DNA from: Faecalibacterium gallinarum
Lineage (GTDB): Bacteria; Bacillota; Clostridia; Oscillospirales; Ruminococcaceae
Reading direction: 5' to 3'
Length of the DNA stretch: 64,000 nt
Assembly: GCF_022180365.1 (NCBI RefSeq)
Contig: NZ_BQKV01000022.1
Span: forward strand, 1 to 64,000
The position numbers and the translations under genes were made by a program. A model generated the notes under the pieces. That model was not told the origin of the DNA. It was given only the letters and a program-made list of their open reading frames with translations, and did no database searches. Below, piece by piece: positions 39,494-48,546 of this stretch (positions are counted from its first letter, which is position 1; each line of letters opens with the position of its first letter).

Positions 39494-41746
39494 ATGAAGG
39501 ATTATACCCAGTGGGAAGGCTTTGAGGGCCGCATCTGGAAAGAAGAAGTCAACGTCCGGGATTTCATCCAGAAGAACTACACCCCTTATAACGGGGATGA
39601 GTCGTTCCTGGCCGGCCCCACCGAAGCCACCGACAAGCTCTGGGGCGCTTTGCAGCAGCTGCAAAAGGCCGAGCGTGCCAAGGGCGGCGTGCTGGACATG
39701 GAAACCGAAGTGGTCAGCAGTCTGACCGCCTACGGTCCCGGCTACATCGACGAAGCCCTCAAGGATCTGGAACAGATCGTCGGCCTGCAGACGGATAAAC
39801 CCCTCAAGCGTGCCTTTATGCCCTACGGCGGCATTAAAATGGCCGAGCAGGCCTGCACCACCTACGGCTATCAGCCCAGCGCCGAGCTGCACAAGATCTT
39901 CACCGACTACACCCGCACCCACAACCAGGCGGTGTTTGACGCCTACACCCCCGAGATGAAGAAGGCCCGCCACAGCCACATCATCACCGGCCTGCCCGAC
40001 ACCTACGGCCGCGGCCGGATCGTGGGCGACTACCGCCGGGTGGCCCTCTACGGCATCGACCGCCTGATCGAGGAAAAGCAGCACGATCTGGCTAACTGCG
40101 GCGACGGCACCATGACCGACGACGTGATCCGCCTGCGGGAAGAAGTGGCCCGCCAGATCTCCGCCCTGAAGGGGATGAAGAAGATGGCCGAGGCCTACGG
40201 CTACGACATCTCTCAGCCCGCCCAGAACGCCAAGGAGGCCTGCCAGTGGCTCTACTTCGGCTATCTGGCCGCCATCAAGACCCAGAACGGCGCCGCCATG
40301 AGCGTGGGCCGGATCTCCACCTTCCTGGATATCTACATCCAGCGGGATCTGGAGCGTGGCCTGCTGACCGAGACCCAGGCACAGGAGCTGATCGACCACA
40401 TGGTCATGAAGTTCCGGATGGTCAAGTTCGCCCGCATCCCCAGCTACAACCAGCTCTTCTCCGGCGACCCGGTCTGGGCCACCCTGGAGGTGGGCGGCAT
40501 CGGGATGGACGGCCGCAGCATGGTCACCAAGACCTGCTACCGCTTCCTCCACACCCTGGAGAACATGGGCCCCGCCCCCGAACCCAACCTGACCGTCCTC
40601 TACTCCTCGGCCCTGCCCGAAAACTTCAAGAAGTACGCCGCCAAGGTGTCCATCAACACCAGCTCGGTGCAGTACGAGAACGACGACGTGATGAAGCCGG
40701 TCTGGGGCGATGACTACTCCATCTGCTGCTGCGTGTCCGCCACCCAGACCGGCAAGGAGATGCAGTTCTTCGGCGCCCGGGCGAACCTCGCCAAGTGCCT
40801 GCTCTACGCCATCAACGGCGGCGTGGACGAGAAGAACGGCGAGCAGGTGGGCCCCCAGTACGCCCCCATCACCAGCGAGTACCTGAACTACGACGAGGTC
40901 CTGCCCAAGTACGTCCAGATGCTGGACTGGCTGGCCGGGCTGTACGTCAACGTGCTGAACCTGATCCAGTACATGCACGACAAGTACTACTATGAGGAAG
41001 CCGAGATGGCCCTCATCGACACCGACGTCCGCCGCACCTTCGCCACCGGCATCGCAGGCTTCTCCCACGTGATCGACTCCCTGAGCGCCATCAAGTACGC
41101 CAAGGTCAAGACCGTCCGGAACGAGGCCGGCCTGGTGGTGGACTACGTCACCGAGGGCGAGTTCCCCAAGTACGGCAACGACGACGACCGGGCCGACGAG
41201 ATCGGCGTCTGGCTGCTGCGGACCTTCCTGGAGATGATCAAGAAGCGCCACACCTACCGCAATTCGGAGGCCACCACCTCCATCCTGACCATCACCTCCA
41301 ACGTGGTCTACGGCAAGTACACCGGCGCTCTGCCCGACGGGCGGAAGGCTTACACTCCCTTCGCCCCGGGCGCCAACCCCAGCTACGGCGCGGAGCAGAA
41401 CGGCCTGCTGGCCAGTCTGAACTCGGTGGCAAAGCTGCCCTATCACTGGGCTCTGGACGGCATCTCCAACACCCAGACCATCAACCCCGACGCTCTGGGC
41501 CACAGCGAGGCCGAGCGGGTGGAGAACCTGGTCCAGGTGATGGACGGCTACTTTGACCAGGGCGCCCACCACCTGAACGTCAACGTCTTTGGCAAAGAGA
41601 AGCTGCTGGACGCCATGGAGCACCCCGAGAAGGAGGAGTATGCCAACTTCACCATCCGTGTCTCGGGCTACGCGGTCAAGTTCATCGACCTGACCCGCGA
41701 GCAGCAGATGGACGTTATCGCCCGCACCTGCCATGCAAGCATGTGA
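39494..41746 (+). CDS. pflB: Formate C-acetyltransferase (pyruvate formate-lyase)
   Basis: The 750-residue glycyl-radical enzyme converts pyruvate and CoA to acetyl-CoA and formate under anoxia. The active-site cysteines are in [20 protein letters not shown] (CCC rather than the usual ACC, with the catalytic pair kept). The radical glycine is Gly725 in RVSGYAVKF, 25 residues from the C-terminus. AGGAGG precedes the ATG. It overlaps the activase gene by 14 bases. Length is as expected for the family, and it should be highly expressed judging by the strong ribosome site. Control elements may sit in the long leader. Confidence 0.97.
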   Translation: MKDYTQWEGFEGRIWKEEVNVRDFIQKNYTPYNGDESFLAGPTEATDKLWGALQQLQKAERAKGGVLDMETEVVSSLTAYGPGYIDEALKDLEQIVGLQTDKPLKRAFMPYGGIKMAEQACTTYGYQPSAELHKIFTDYTRTHNQAVFDAYTPEMKKARHSHIITGLPDTYGRGRIVGDYRRVALYGIDRLIEEKQHDLANCGDGTMTDDVIRLREEVARQISALKGMKKMAEAYGYDISQPAQNAKEACQWLYFGYLAAIKTQNGAAMSVGRISTFLDIYIQRDLERGLLTETQAQELIDHMVMKFRMVKFARIPSYNQLFSGDPVWATLEVGGIGMDGRSMVTKTCYRFLHTLENMGPAPEPNLTVLYSSALPENFKKYAAKVSINTSSVQYENDDVMKPVWGDDYSICCCVSATQTGKEMQFFGARANLAKCLLYAINGGVDEKNGEQVGPQYAPITSEYLNYDEVLPKYVQMLDWLAGLYVNVLNLIQYMHDKYYYEEAEMALIDTDVRRTFATGIAGFSHVIDSLSAIKYAKVKTVRNEAGLVVDYVTEGEFPKYGNDDDRADEIGVWLLRTFLEMIKKRHTYRNSEATTSILTITSNVVYGKYTGALPDGRKAYTPFAPGANPSYGAEQNGLLASLNSVAKLPYHWALDGISNTQTINPDALGHSEAERVENLVQVMDGYFDQGAHHLNVNVFGKEKLLDAMEHPEKEEYANFTIRVSGYAVKFIDLTREQQMDVIARTCHASM

Positions 41747-42500
41747 GACAAAGGGGCTGGTCCACTCCCTGGAGAGCTTCGGCTCGGTGGACGGCCCGGG
41801 GGTCCGGTTCGTGGTATTTTTGCAGGGCTGCGCCCTCCGGTGCAAGTACTGCCATAACCCCGAGACCTGGGCCTGCGGCCAGGGCTGCGGCGGCCAGGAA
41901 TGGACCGCCGGGGACCTGTTCCGCCACGTCTGGCGGTACCGCAACTACTGGGGCAAAAAGGGCGGCATCACCGTCAGCGGAGGCGAGCCCCTGTTGCAGC
42001 TGGACTTTGTCACCGAGCTGTTCCGGCTGGCCCGGGAGAAGGGCGTCCACACCGCCCTGGACACGGCAGGGCAGCCCTTCCGCCCCGAGGACCCGGTCTA
42101 TCTGGCCCGGTTTGACAAGCTGCTGGAATCCACCAGCCTGGTTCTATTGGACCTGAAAGAGATGGACCCGGAAAAGCACCGGGCCCTCACCGGCCAGTCC
42201 AATGAGAACATCCTGGCCCTGGCCCGGTACCTCTCGGACAAGGGCATCCCCCTCTGGATCCGCCATGTGCTGGTGCCCGGCCTGACCGACGACGAGGCGG
42301 GGCTCAAACAAATGGGCGAGTTCATCGCCAGTCTGAAAACGGTGGAGCGAGTAGAGGTTCTCCCCTACCACACCCTGGGGGTCTTTAAGTGGAAGCAGCT
42401 GGGCATCCCCTATCCCCTGGAAGGGGTGCCCACCCCCACCGACGAGGCCGTCCGGCGGGCCCAGCAGCTGCTGGGAACAGAGTGTTATCCCCAAGGCTAA
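41733..42500 (+). CDS. pflA: Pyruvate formate-lyase activating enzyme
   Basis: The 255-residue radical-SAM enzyme makes the glycyl radical on PflB. The cluster motif is [14 protein letters not shown] (CxxxCxxC), followed by [13 protein letters not shown], which holds SAM. The N-terminus [19 protein letters not shown] is typical. The gene overlaps the end of pflB in another frame, so its translation is probably coupled to pflB termination. A clear terminator follows 18 bases after its stop. Confidence 0.96.
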   Translation: MQACETKGLVHSLESFGSVDGPGVRFVVFLQGCALRCKYCHNPETWACGQGCGGQEWTAGDLFRHVWRYRNYWGKKGGITVSGGEPLLQLDFVTELFRLAREKGVHTALDTAGQPFRPEDPVYLARFDKLLESTSLVLLDLKEMDPEKHRALTGQSNENILALARYLSDKGIPLWIRHVLVPGLTDDEAGLKQMGEFIASLKTVERVEVLPYHTLGVFKWKQLGIPYPLEGVPTPTDEAVRRAQQLLGTECYPQG

Positions 42501-42518
42501 TTCTACAAAACGTATAAG

Positions 42519-42556
42519 AAAAGCGCGGGCCGCGTAAAAACAGCCCGCGCTTTTTT
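42519..42556 (+). terminator. Terminator after pflBA
   Basis: AAAAGCGCGGGC pairs with GCCCGCGCTTTT, with T run. Confidence 0.92.
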
Positions 42557-42669
42557 GTTTATATTGCCAGTGCCCGGGGGTGTCCCCGCCAGGGCATCCA
42601 TTCCGATCTGTAATAATCGGTCAGAAAAATACCGGCCGCCGAAGCAGCCGGTAGAAGAAAAGCTGGATT

Positions 42670-43401
42670 TTACTTTTTCCGGGCCGACACTAGGAGCATC
42701 ATGGGGCGGCGCATTTCGTCCTTCATCCCCGGCAGATCCATCATATTCTCGGGGGGCTGGGGCTCCACAATCCGGCACAGTTCAAACCCCGCCCGGAGCA
42801 GGGTGTCCAGATAGGTGGTCAGGGTCCGGTGGTATTTAACCACCTTTTCCCCCAGGAAAATGGCCTCCCGCCGGCCCTCGTAATAGTAGTTATCCACCGG
42901 GAAGTGGAGGATCTCCCCTTTTTCGTTGTAGTACCAGTCCTGGCTGCCGTAGGCGGTAAAGACCGGGTGCTCCACCGAAAAGACGAAGTCCCCGCCCGGG
43001 GTCAGCCATCTGTAAATCCGCTCCACCAGGGGCCCGAACGCCTCCACATAGTGGAAGGCGAGGGAGCTCAAAACCACATCGAAGCTCCCCGCCGCAAAGC
43101 ACAGGTCCTCCATGGCGGCCCGCTGATAGGTGATCTGGGGCGCGGGGTTGAGCTGCCCGGCCTTTTGGAGCATCTTCTCCGAGAGGTCAGTGCCCAGAAC
43201 CGAGGCCGCCCCCTGGTCCGCCGCGTATTTGCAGTGCCAGCCGTAGCCGCAGCCCAGATCCAGCACCCGCTTGCCCCGGAAATCCGGCAGCAGCTTTTGG
43301 AGCTCGGACCACTCCCCGGCTCCTTGCAGGCCCTGTTGGGAACGGGTCATCTGGCTGTATTTCTGGAAAAAGGTTTCGTTGTCGTAGTGATTCTCTTTCA
43401 T
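42670..43401 (-). CDS. Class I SAM-dependent methyltransferase
   Basis: The 243-residue protein has the Rossmann SAM fold. Motif I is VLDLGCGYGWHCKYAA (near residue 47), motif II has GTDLSEKML, and motif IV includes FDVVLSSLAFHYV. It belongs to the large Methyltransf_11/UbiE-like group, and its target could be a small molecule or lipid. The start at 43401 is chosen because GGGAG lies nine bases upstream; a start 15 bases earlier is less well placed. It lies downstream of the liv operon on the same strand but 120 bases away with no coupling. Confidence 0.9.
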   Translation of the reverse strand: MKENHYDNETFFQKYSQMTRSQQGLQGAGEWSELQKLLPDFRGKRVLDLGCGYGWHCKYAADQGAASVLGTDLSEKMLQKAGQLNPAPQITYQRAAMEDLCFAAGSFDVVLSSLAFHYVEAFGPLVERIYRWLTPGGDFVFSVEHPVFTAYGSQDWYYNEKGEILHFPVDNYYYEGRREAIFLGEKVVKYHRTLTTYLDTLLRAGFELCRIVEPQPPENMMDLPGMKDEMRRPMMLLVSARKK

Positions 43402-43521
43402 TGCGGTATCTCCCATGCAAACATCTAAAACTGGTTTTTCAAACGTTCACATGGGCTGCTGCAATTTTTTGGCAGATAATACCCCCGCACATTTTCGCTC
43501 TCTCCTGTTTATGGGTTTCGA

Positions 43522-44235
43522 TCAGCCGCCCAGATAGGCCTTGCTGACCTCCTCGTTGGTGAGGAGCTCTTTGCCGGTGCCCTCCATGACGATCCGGCCG
43601 GTTTCCAGCACATAGGCCCGGTCGGCGATGGAAAGGGCCATCTGGGCGTTCTGCTCCACCAGCAGGATGGTCATGCCCTGCTTGTGGACGTCCTGGATGA
43701 TCTTGAAGATCTCCTGCACCAGCAGGGGCGACAGGCCCATGGAGGGCTCGTCCAGCATCAGCATGGAGGCCCCGCTCATCAGGGCGCGGCCCATGGCCAG
43801 CATCTGCTGTTCGCCGCCGGACAGGGTGCCCGCCATCTGGCGGCGGCGCTCCTTCAGCCGGGGGAAGAGGGAGTAAACCTTCTCCATGTTGGGGGCGATG
43901 GTGCCCGCCGGCTGGGTAAAGCCGCCCATCTCCAGGTTCTCCTCCACGCTCATGTGGAGGAAGACCCGGCGCCCCTCAGGCACCTGGGCCAGGCCGGACT
44001 CCACGATCTTGTGAGCCCGCATCCCCCGGATGTTCTTGCCCTGGTAGACAATTTCGCCCGTCTTGGGGTGGAGCAGGCCGGAGATGGTTTTCAGGGTGGT
44101 GGATTTGCCCGCGCCGTTGGCGCCGATCAGGGTGACGATCTCGCCCTGGTTGACCTGGAAGGAAATATCCTTGATGGCGTGGATGTTGCCATAATAGACG
44201 TTGATGTTCTCAACTTTCAGCATCGTTTCGGCCAT
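43522..44235 (-). CDS. livF: Branched-chain amino acid ABC transporter, ATP-binding subunit LivF
   Basis: The 237-residue ATPase has Walker A GANGAGKST, signature LSGGEQQML and Walker B LMLDEPSMGLSP. LivF is recognisable by its early VYYGNIHAIKDIS and SMGLSPLLVQEIF features. It is the last gene of a five-gene operon livJ-livH-livM-livG-livF and starts three bases after livG. GGAGGGCTGAGCC precedes the start. Substrates are expected to be Leu, Ile and Val; related systems also take urea or other amino acids, which cannot be excluded. Confidence 0.95.
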   Translation of the reverse strand: MAETMLKVENINVYYGNIHAIKDISFQVNQGEIVTLIGANGAGKSTTLKTISGLLHPKTGEIVYQGKNIRGMRAHKIVESGLAQVPEGRRVFLHMSVEENLEMGGFTQPAGTIAPNMEKVYSLFPRLKERRRQMAGTLSGGEQQMLAMGRALMSGASMLMLDEPSMGLSPLLVQEIFKIIQDVHKQGMTILLVEQNAQMALSIADRAYVLETGRIVMEGTGKELLTNEEVSKAYLGG

Positions 44236-44238
44236 GGC

Positions 44239-45069
44239 TCAGCCCTCCTTTTTGCCCAGATAGGCCTCGATGACCTGGGGATTGTTGCGGATCTCATCCG
44301 GGGTGCCCTTGGCGATGACCCGGCCGAAGTTCAGCACCGCGATGCCCTCGCAGATGCCCATGACCAGGTTCATGTCGTGCTCGATCAGCAGGATGGCCAG
44401 GTCGAACTCCTCCCGGATCCGGCGGATGGTCTCCATCAGCTCGGCGGTCTCAGAGGGGTTCATGCCGGCGGCGGGCTCGTCCAACAGCAAGAGCTTCGGA
44501 CGGGTGGCCAGGGCCCGCAGGATCTCCAGACGGCGCTGGGCGCCATAAGGCAGACTGCCCGCGGTGGTCTCGGCCAGGTCGGCCATGTGGAACAGGTCCA
44601 GCAGCTCCAGGGCTTCCTCGGTGGTCCGCTTCTCCTGCTTCCAGAAGGAGGGCATCCGGAAGACCGCCGAGGCCAGGTTGTAGTTCATGGACTCGTGCAG
44701 GCCCACCCGGACGTTGTCGATCACCGACAGGTCCTTGAACAGGCGGATGTTCTGGAAGGTACGGGCCACGCCCATCCGGTTGACCTGATAGGCCTTTTTG
44801 CCGGCGGTGGGCACGCCATCCAGCAGGATGGAGCCCCGGGTGGGCTGGTAGACGTTGGTCAAGAGGTTAAAGACGGTGGTCTTGCCCGCACCGTTGGGGC
44901 CGATCAGGCCGGTGATCTCGTTGCGGCCGATCATCAGGTTAAAGCCATCCACGGCGGTCAGGCCGCCGAAGTCGATGCCCAGTTCACGCACGTCCAGGAT
45001 GGGGCGCTTGTCCTTGTCCCGCTCGGTCAGGAAACCGCCGGAAGGAATACTATACAGTTTATCGCTCAT
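44239..45069 (-). CDS. livG: Branched-chain amino acid ABC transporter, ATP-binding subunit LivG
   Basis: The 276-residue ATPase has Walker A GPNGAGKTT and, after the LSYGxQR-type signature region (here SLPYGAQRRLEILR), Walker B LLLLDEPAAGMNP, as in LivG. The extra length over LivF in the middle (NYNLASAVFRMPSFWKQEKR) is a LivG hallmark. It is separated by three bases from both livF and livM, so the operon is tightly coupled. An unusual leading segment of about 24 residues (MSDKLYSIPSGGFLTERDKD) precedes the first beta strand. Confidence 0.94.
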   Translation of the reverse strand: MSDKLYSIPSGGFLTERDKDKRPILDVRELGIDFGGLTAVDGFNLMIGRNEITGLIGPNGAGKTTVFNLLTNVYQPTRGSILLDGVPTAGKKAYQVNRMGVARTFQNIRLFKDLSVIDNVRVGLHESMNYNLASAVFRMPSFWKQEKRTTEEALELLDLFHMADLAETTAGSLPYGAQRRLEILRALATRPKLLLLDEPAAGMNPSETAELMETIRRIREEFDLAILLIEHDMNLVMGICEGIAVLNFGRVIAKGTPDEIRNNPQVIEAYLGKKEG

Positions 45070-45072
45070 GGC

Positions 45073-46080
45073 TCAGCGCTCTCCTTTCCGGTTCATAACC
45101 TTTTCGATGATGCGGCTCAGGGAGAAGTCATAGCTGCCCAGCAGTCCGCCCGGACGGAAGATCATCATAAAGACCAGCACCAGGGAGTAAATCACCATTC
45201 GGTAATCGGCGAAGCTGCGCAGAGCCTCGGGCAGGATGGTCAGCACGCTGGCCGAGAGGATGGAGCCCAGCATGGAGCCCATGCCGCCCAGAACCACCAT
45301 GACCAGGATCTCGATGGACTTCATGAAGCCGAAGCTGGACGGGTCCAGAACGCCCAGGTAGCAGGCGTAGAGGCCGCCCGCCAGACCCGCAAAGGCCGCC
45401 GAGAAGGAGAAGGCCATGACCTTATAGTAGGTGGTCTGGATGCCGCAGGACTCGGCGGCGATCTCGTTGTCCCGGATGGCCAGGATGGCCCGGCCGTGGC
45501 GGGACTTCATCATGGCGTGGATGGCAAAGCAGGTGATGACCACGCAGACAAAGACCGTCCAGTAGTTGGAGTACTTGGGAATGTTCTTCAGGCCCTTTGC
45601 GCCGTAGAACAGGTCGTACCCCAGCACGTCGTCGATGTTGTTCAGGGTGATCCGGATGATCTCGCCAAAACCCAGGGTCAGGATGGCCAGATAGTCGCCG
45701 GTGAGCCGCAGGGCGGGGATGCCGATGGCCACACCGAAGAGACCGGCCATCAGGGCGCCCAGGGCCAGGCCCAGGGCGAAGGACAGGCCGTTGAGGTTCT
45801 CCGGCAGGGGGCTGTACTTGGTGAAGAGGGCGCAGGTGTAAGCACCCACCGCCATAAAGCCCGCGTGACCCAGGGGCAGCTGGCCCAGGTAGCCGGTGGC
45901 CACGTTCAGAGAAACCGCCAGAATGATGTTGATGCCCACCAGCAGCAGAACCTTATTCTGGTAGGTGGACAGGACGTTCTGGGTCAGGTAGTTGAGTACC
46001 AGGAACAAAACGCAGATCAGCACTGCATTGATGGAGTAGCGCAGCTGCATCTTGAGGGTTTTGCGTTTGACAGTGTACAT
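45073..46080 (-). CDS. livM: Branched-chain amino acid ABC transporter permease LivM
   Basis: The 335-residue polytopic protein contains LNVATGYLGQLPLGHAGFMAVGAY near residue 58. The coupling EAA-like loop reads SRHGRAILAIRDNEIAAESCGI and is typical of LivM. It starts with a basic, K/R-rich cytoplasmic N-terminus before the first helix. It pairs with LivH in the membrane to form the channel. Spacing of 15 bases to livH and 3 bases to livG. Confidence 0.94.
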   Translation of the reverse strand: MYTVKRKTLKMQLRYSINAVLICVLFLVLNYLTQNVLSTYQNKVLLLVGINIILAVSLNVATGYLGQLPLGHAGFMAVGAYTCALFTKYSPLPENLNGLSFALGLALGALMAGLFGVAIGIPALRLTGDYLAILTLGFGEIIRITLNNIDDVLGYDLFYGAKGLKNIPKYSNYWTVFVCVVITCFAIHAMMKSRHGRAILAIRDNEIAAESCGIQTTYYKVMAFSFSAAFAGLAGGLYACYLGVLDPSSFGFMKSIEILVMVVLGGMGSMLGSILSASVLTILPEALRSFADYRMVIYSLVLVFMMIFRPGGLLGSYDFSLSRIIEKVMNRKGER

Positions 46081-46095
46081 GATTTAAACCCCTCC

Positions 46096-46974
46096 TTAGA
46101 CCTTTTCCTGCACCTTGCGGCCCATAAAGCCGGTGGGCTTAATCAGCAGCACCAGAATCAGGATCGCAAAGGTGACGGCGTCACGCCAGGCCGACAGGCC
46201 GATGGCCGAGACAAAGCTCTCGCACAGGCCGATGGCGATGCCGCCGATCATGGCCCCCGGGATGGAGCCGATGCCGCCCAGAACGGCGGCGACGAAGGCT
46301 TTCAGGCCCAGCATGGAGCCCATGGTGGGGGTCGCCTGGGGGTAGCTGCAGCAGTAAAGCACCGAGCCGATGCCGGCCAGGGCCGAACCCACCGCAAAGG
46401 TAAAGGAGATGGTGCTGTTGACGTTGACGCCCATCAGCCGGGCGGCGTCCATATCCTCCGAGACAGCCCGCATGGCTTTGCCGAGCTTGGTCTGCCGCAC
46501 CAGGAAGGAGAGCACCAGCATGGAGGCCACCGTCACCGTCAGGGTGATGATGGCGGTCAGGCCCAGGTTGACATCCCCCAGGCGGAAGACTTTGCTCTCA
46601 AAGTAGGCCGGGATCACCTTGGCCCCCGAGCCCAGCAAAAGCTCGGTGGTGTACTCCAGGAAAAAGGAGACGCCGATGGCGGTGATCAGCAGGGAGATAC
46701 GGGGTGCGCCCCGCAGGGGGGTATAGGCGATCTTCTCGATCACCACGCCCAGCACCGTACAGGTGATGATGGAGGCGCAGACCGCCGCCACCGGGCCCAG
46801 GCCCAGCTGGCTCATGACGAACCAGGACATATAGGCGCCCACCATGATGATGTCGCCGTGGGCAAAGTTGAGCAGCAGGATAATGCCGTACACCATGCTG
46901 TAACCCAGTGCAATCAGCGCGTAGATGCTGCCCAGGGAAAGGCCGTTGATCAGCTGACTAAAGAACACGGTCAT
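46096..46974 (-). CDS. livH: Branched-chain amino acid ABC transporter permease LivH
   Basis: The 292-residue permease has the LivH opening FFSQLINGLSLGSIYALIAL followed by GYSMVYGIILLLNFAHGDI. The cytoplasmic loop KLGKAMRAVSEDMDAARLMG holds the ATPase contact. It is the first membrane gene of the operon and lies behind an intercistronic hairpin (47031-47075), which should reduce its level below that of the binding protein. Confidence 0.95.
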   Translation of the reverse strand: MTVFFSQLINGLSLGSIYALIALGYSMVYGIILLLNFAHGDIIMVGAYMSWFVMSQLGLGPVAAVCASIITCTVLGVVIEKIAYTPLRGAPRISLLITAIGVSFFLEYTTELLLGSGAKVIPAYFESKVFRLGDVNLGLTAIITLTVTVASMLVLSFLVRQTKLGKAMRAVSEDMDAARLMGVNVNSTISFTFAVGSALAGIGSVLYCCSYPQATPTMGSMLGLKAFVAAVLGGIGSIPGAMIGGIAIGLCESFVSAIGLSAWRDAVTFAILILVLLIKPTGFMGRKVQEKV

Positions 46975-47030
46975 TGTTCCAGATACATCCTTTCTTCAGG
47001 GCGCGGGCGCGCCCGAATTTTGAAACCATG

Positions 47031-47075
47031 AAAAATGCGGAGACCTCCGAGCACTTCGGTTCGAGCGATCTCCGC
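47031..47075 (-). terminator. Intercistronic hairpin between livJ and livH
   Basis: GCGGAGA pairs with TCTCCGC, with a second inner stem, followed by ATTTTTC on the minus strand; partial termination is likely. Confidence 0.75.
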
Positions 47076-47109
47076 AGGGTTCATACGTCCTTTATGCCCA
47101 AGGCCCGGA

Positions 47110-48306
47110 TTAGTACTGCTCTTTCAGGACAGCCTCGCCGTTCTCAAAGGTCAGGATCGCCGCGGTCTTGATGGGGTTGTTGTGCTCGTCAAAGGTAAAG
47201 CTGCCGGTGACGCCCTCGATGGTGCCGTTCTTGATGGCGTCGATCACGGCCTGCTTGTACTCGTCGGTAGCGGGCTCCAGACCAGCCTCCTCGGCGGCCT
47301 GGATGCCGTAGCACAGGGTGACGGCGGCGTCATAGCCCAGGGGCGCGAAGCCGTTGGGGTATGCCTCGCCGTACTTCTCCTCGTAGGCGCTCTCGAACTC
47401 AGGAGCCGCGCCCACAGCGTAGTTGGCGCAGAAGTAGCTGTCCTTCAGCTGGTCTGCGGTGGCGTAGCCGGCCACGCCGTCCCAGCCGTCGCCGCCCAGG
47501 AAAGGCACATCCAGGCCAACGCTCTCGGCCTGAGCCAGGATCTGGCCCACATCCTCGTAGTAGTTGGGGCAGAAGACGACCTCGGGGTTCTTGCCCAGGA
47601 TGGTGGTCAGCTGGGTCTTGAAGTCCACGTCGCCCTTGGAGTAGCTCTCGGAGGCGACGATCTCGCCGCCGTTGGCCTCGAACTCGATCTCAAAGTTCTC
47701 TGCCAGGCCCTCGTTGTAGTCAGCGCCCTTCTGGAAGATGACGGCGGCCTTGCGGTAGCCCAGCTTCTCGTAAGCGTAATCCGCCATCTTGATGCCCTGG
47801 TAGGGGTCGGTGAAGGTGGTGCGGAAGACGTTCGAGTAAACGGTGTCGGTCTCGGCGTCGTAGGTCACAGCCTCGGCGGTGGCGGAGGCGGTCACCATGG
47901 GCATATTGTAGTCCTGGCTCTCGGCCACAACCGCCAGGGTGGGGGCGGTGGTGACATCGCCGATCAGGCCGGTGATGCCCTCGTCCACCATCTGGGTGAA
48001 GCAGTTGACCGCCTGGGTGGCGTCGCCCTGCTCATCCATCAGGATGACTTCGATCTGCTTGCCGTTGATGCCGCCGGCCTCATTGACCTGCTCCAGGTAC
48101 AGCTGCACGCCGTTGGAAACAGCCAGGCCGTAGTTGGAAACCTCGCCGGTCAGGGGAGCCAGAACGCCCACCTTGATGGTATCACCGGCAGAGGCGGCGG
48201 CGGAACCCGCCGTGCTGGAAGAAGAACCGCATGCGCTCAGCGCACCAGCTGCGGCCACAACGCCGGCAGCAGCCAGGAACTGACGGCGGGAAATCAGCTT
48301 TTTCAT
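47110..48306 (-). CDS. livJ: Branched-chain amino acid ABC transporter, substrate-binding lipoprotein
   Basis: The 398-residue protein is a Leu/Ile/Val-type periplasmic-binding fold (TIKVGVLAPLTGEVSNYG, AVNCFTQMVDEGITGLIGDV). Its signal has SRRQFLAAAG, which looks like a twin-arginine motif, and the lipobox LSAC, followed by a Ser/Ala linker, so it should be a lipid-anchored binding protein on the outer face of the membrane. The start at 48306 follows GGAGGGTATACAT; a start 15 bases upstream is less likely. It is first in the operon, which is why it is expected to be the most abundant product. Confidence 0.94.
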   Translation of the reverse strand: MKKLISRRQFLAAAGVVAAAGALSACGSSSSTAGSAAASAGDTIKVGVLAPLTGEVSNYGLAVSNGVQLYLEQVNEAGGINGKQIEVILMDEQGDATQAVNCFTQMVDEGITGLIGDVTTAPTLAVVAESQDYNMPMVTASATAEAVTYDAETDTVYSNVFRTTFTDPYQGIKMADYAYEKLGYRKAAVIFQKGADYNEGLAENFEIEFEANGGEIVASESYSKGDVDFKTQLTTILGKNPEVVFCPNYYEDVGQILAQAESVGLDVPFLGGDGWDGVAGYATADQLKDSYFCANYAVGAAPEFESAYEEKYGEAYPNGFAPLGYDAAVTLCYGIQAAEEAGLEPATDEYKQAVIDAIKNGTIEGVTGSFTFDEHNNPIKTAAILTFENGEAVLKEQY

Positions 48307-48360
48307 ATGTATACCCTCCATTAGTCGTTCATTTTGCTGTGTGACTGCCTGAAAAGACAG

Positions 48361-48394
48361 AGCAAGGAGGCCTCTCTCCGTAAGCCTCCTTGCT
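48361..48394 (-). promoter_or_regulatory. Stable 5' stem-loop of the liv transcript
   Basis: AGCAAGGAGGC pairs with GCCTCCTTGCT over 11 bp. It begins at or within one or two bases of the predicted transcript start and lacks a T run, so it is more like a stabiliser than a terminator. Confidence 0.6.
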
Positions 48395-48401
48395 TGGTAT
48401 C

Positions 48402-48430
48402 ATTATAGCTGTCCGCCAATTTTGCTGCAA
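48402..48430 (-). promoter_or_regulatory. Promoter of the liv operon
   Basis: TTGCAG (48430-48425), a 17-bp spacer and TATAAT (48407-48402). Confidence 0.8.
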
Positions 48431-48546
48431 TTCACAAAGCAGACATAGTTTTTTCATAGATGAGCTGATTTTATTGTCAGGTTGAACAAATTTTACTTTC
48501 GTTATGCGATTCTATTCAACTTCGGCAAAATCCGCTCAAGAAAAAT

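Noticed and set aside
43684-47031. 1115-codon open frame antisense to the liv genes
   Set aside because: Complement of four well-supported ABC transporter genes; composition is an artefact of GC-rich codon use.
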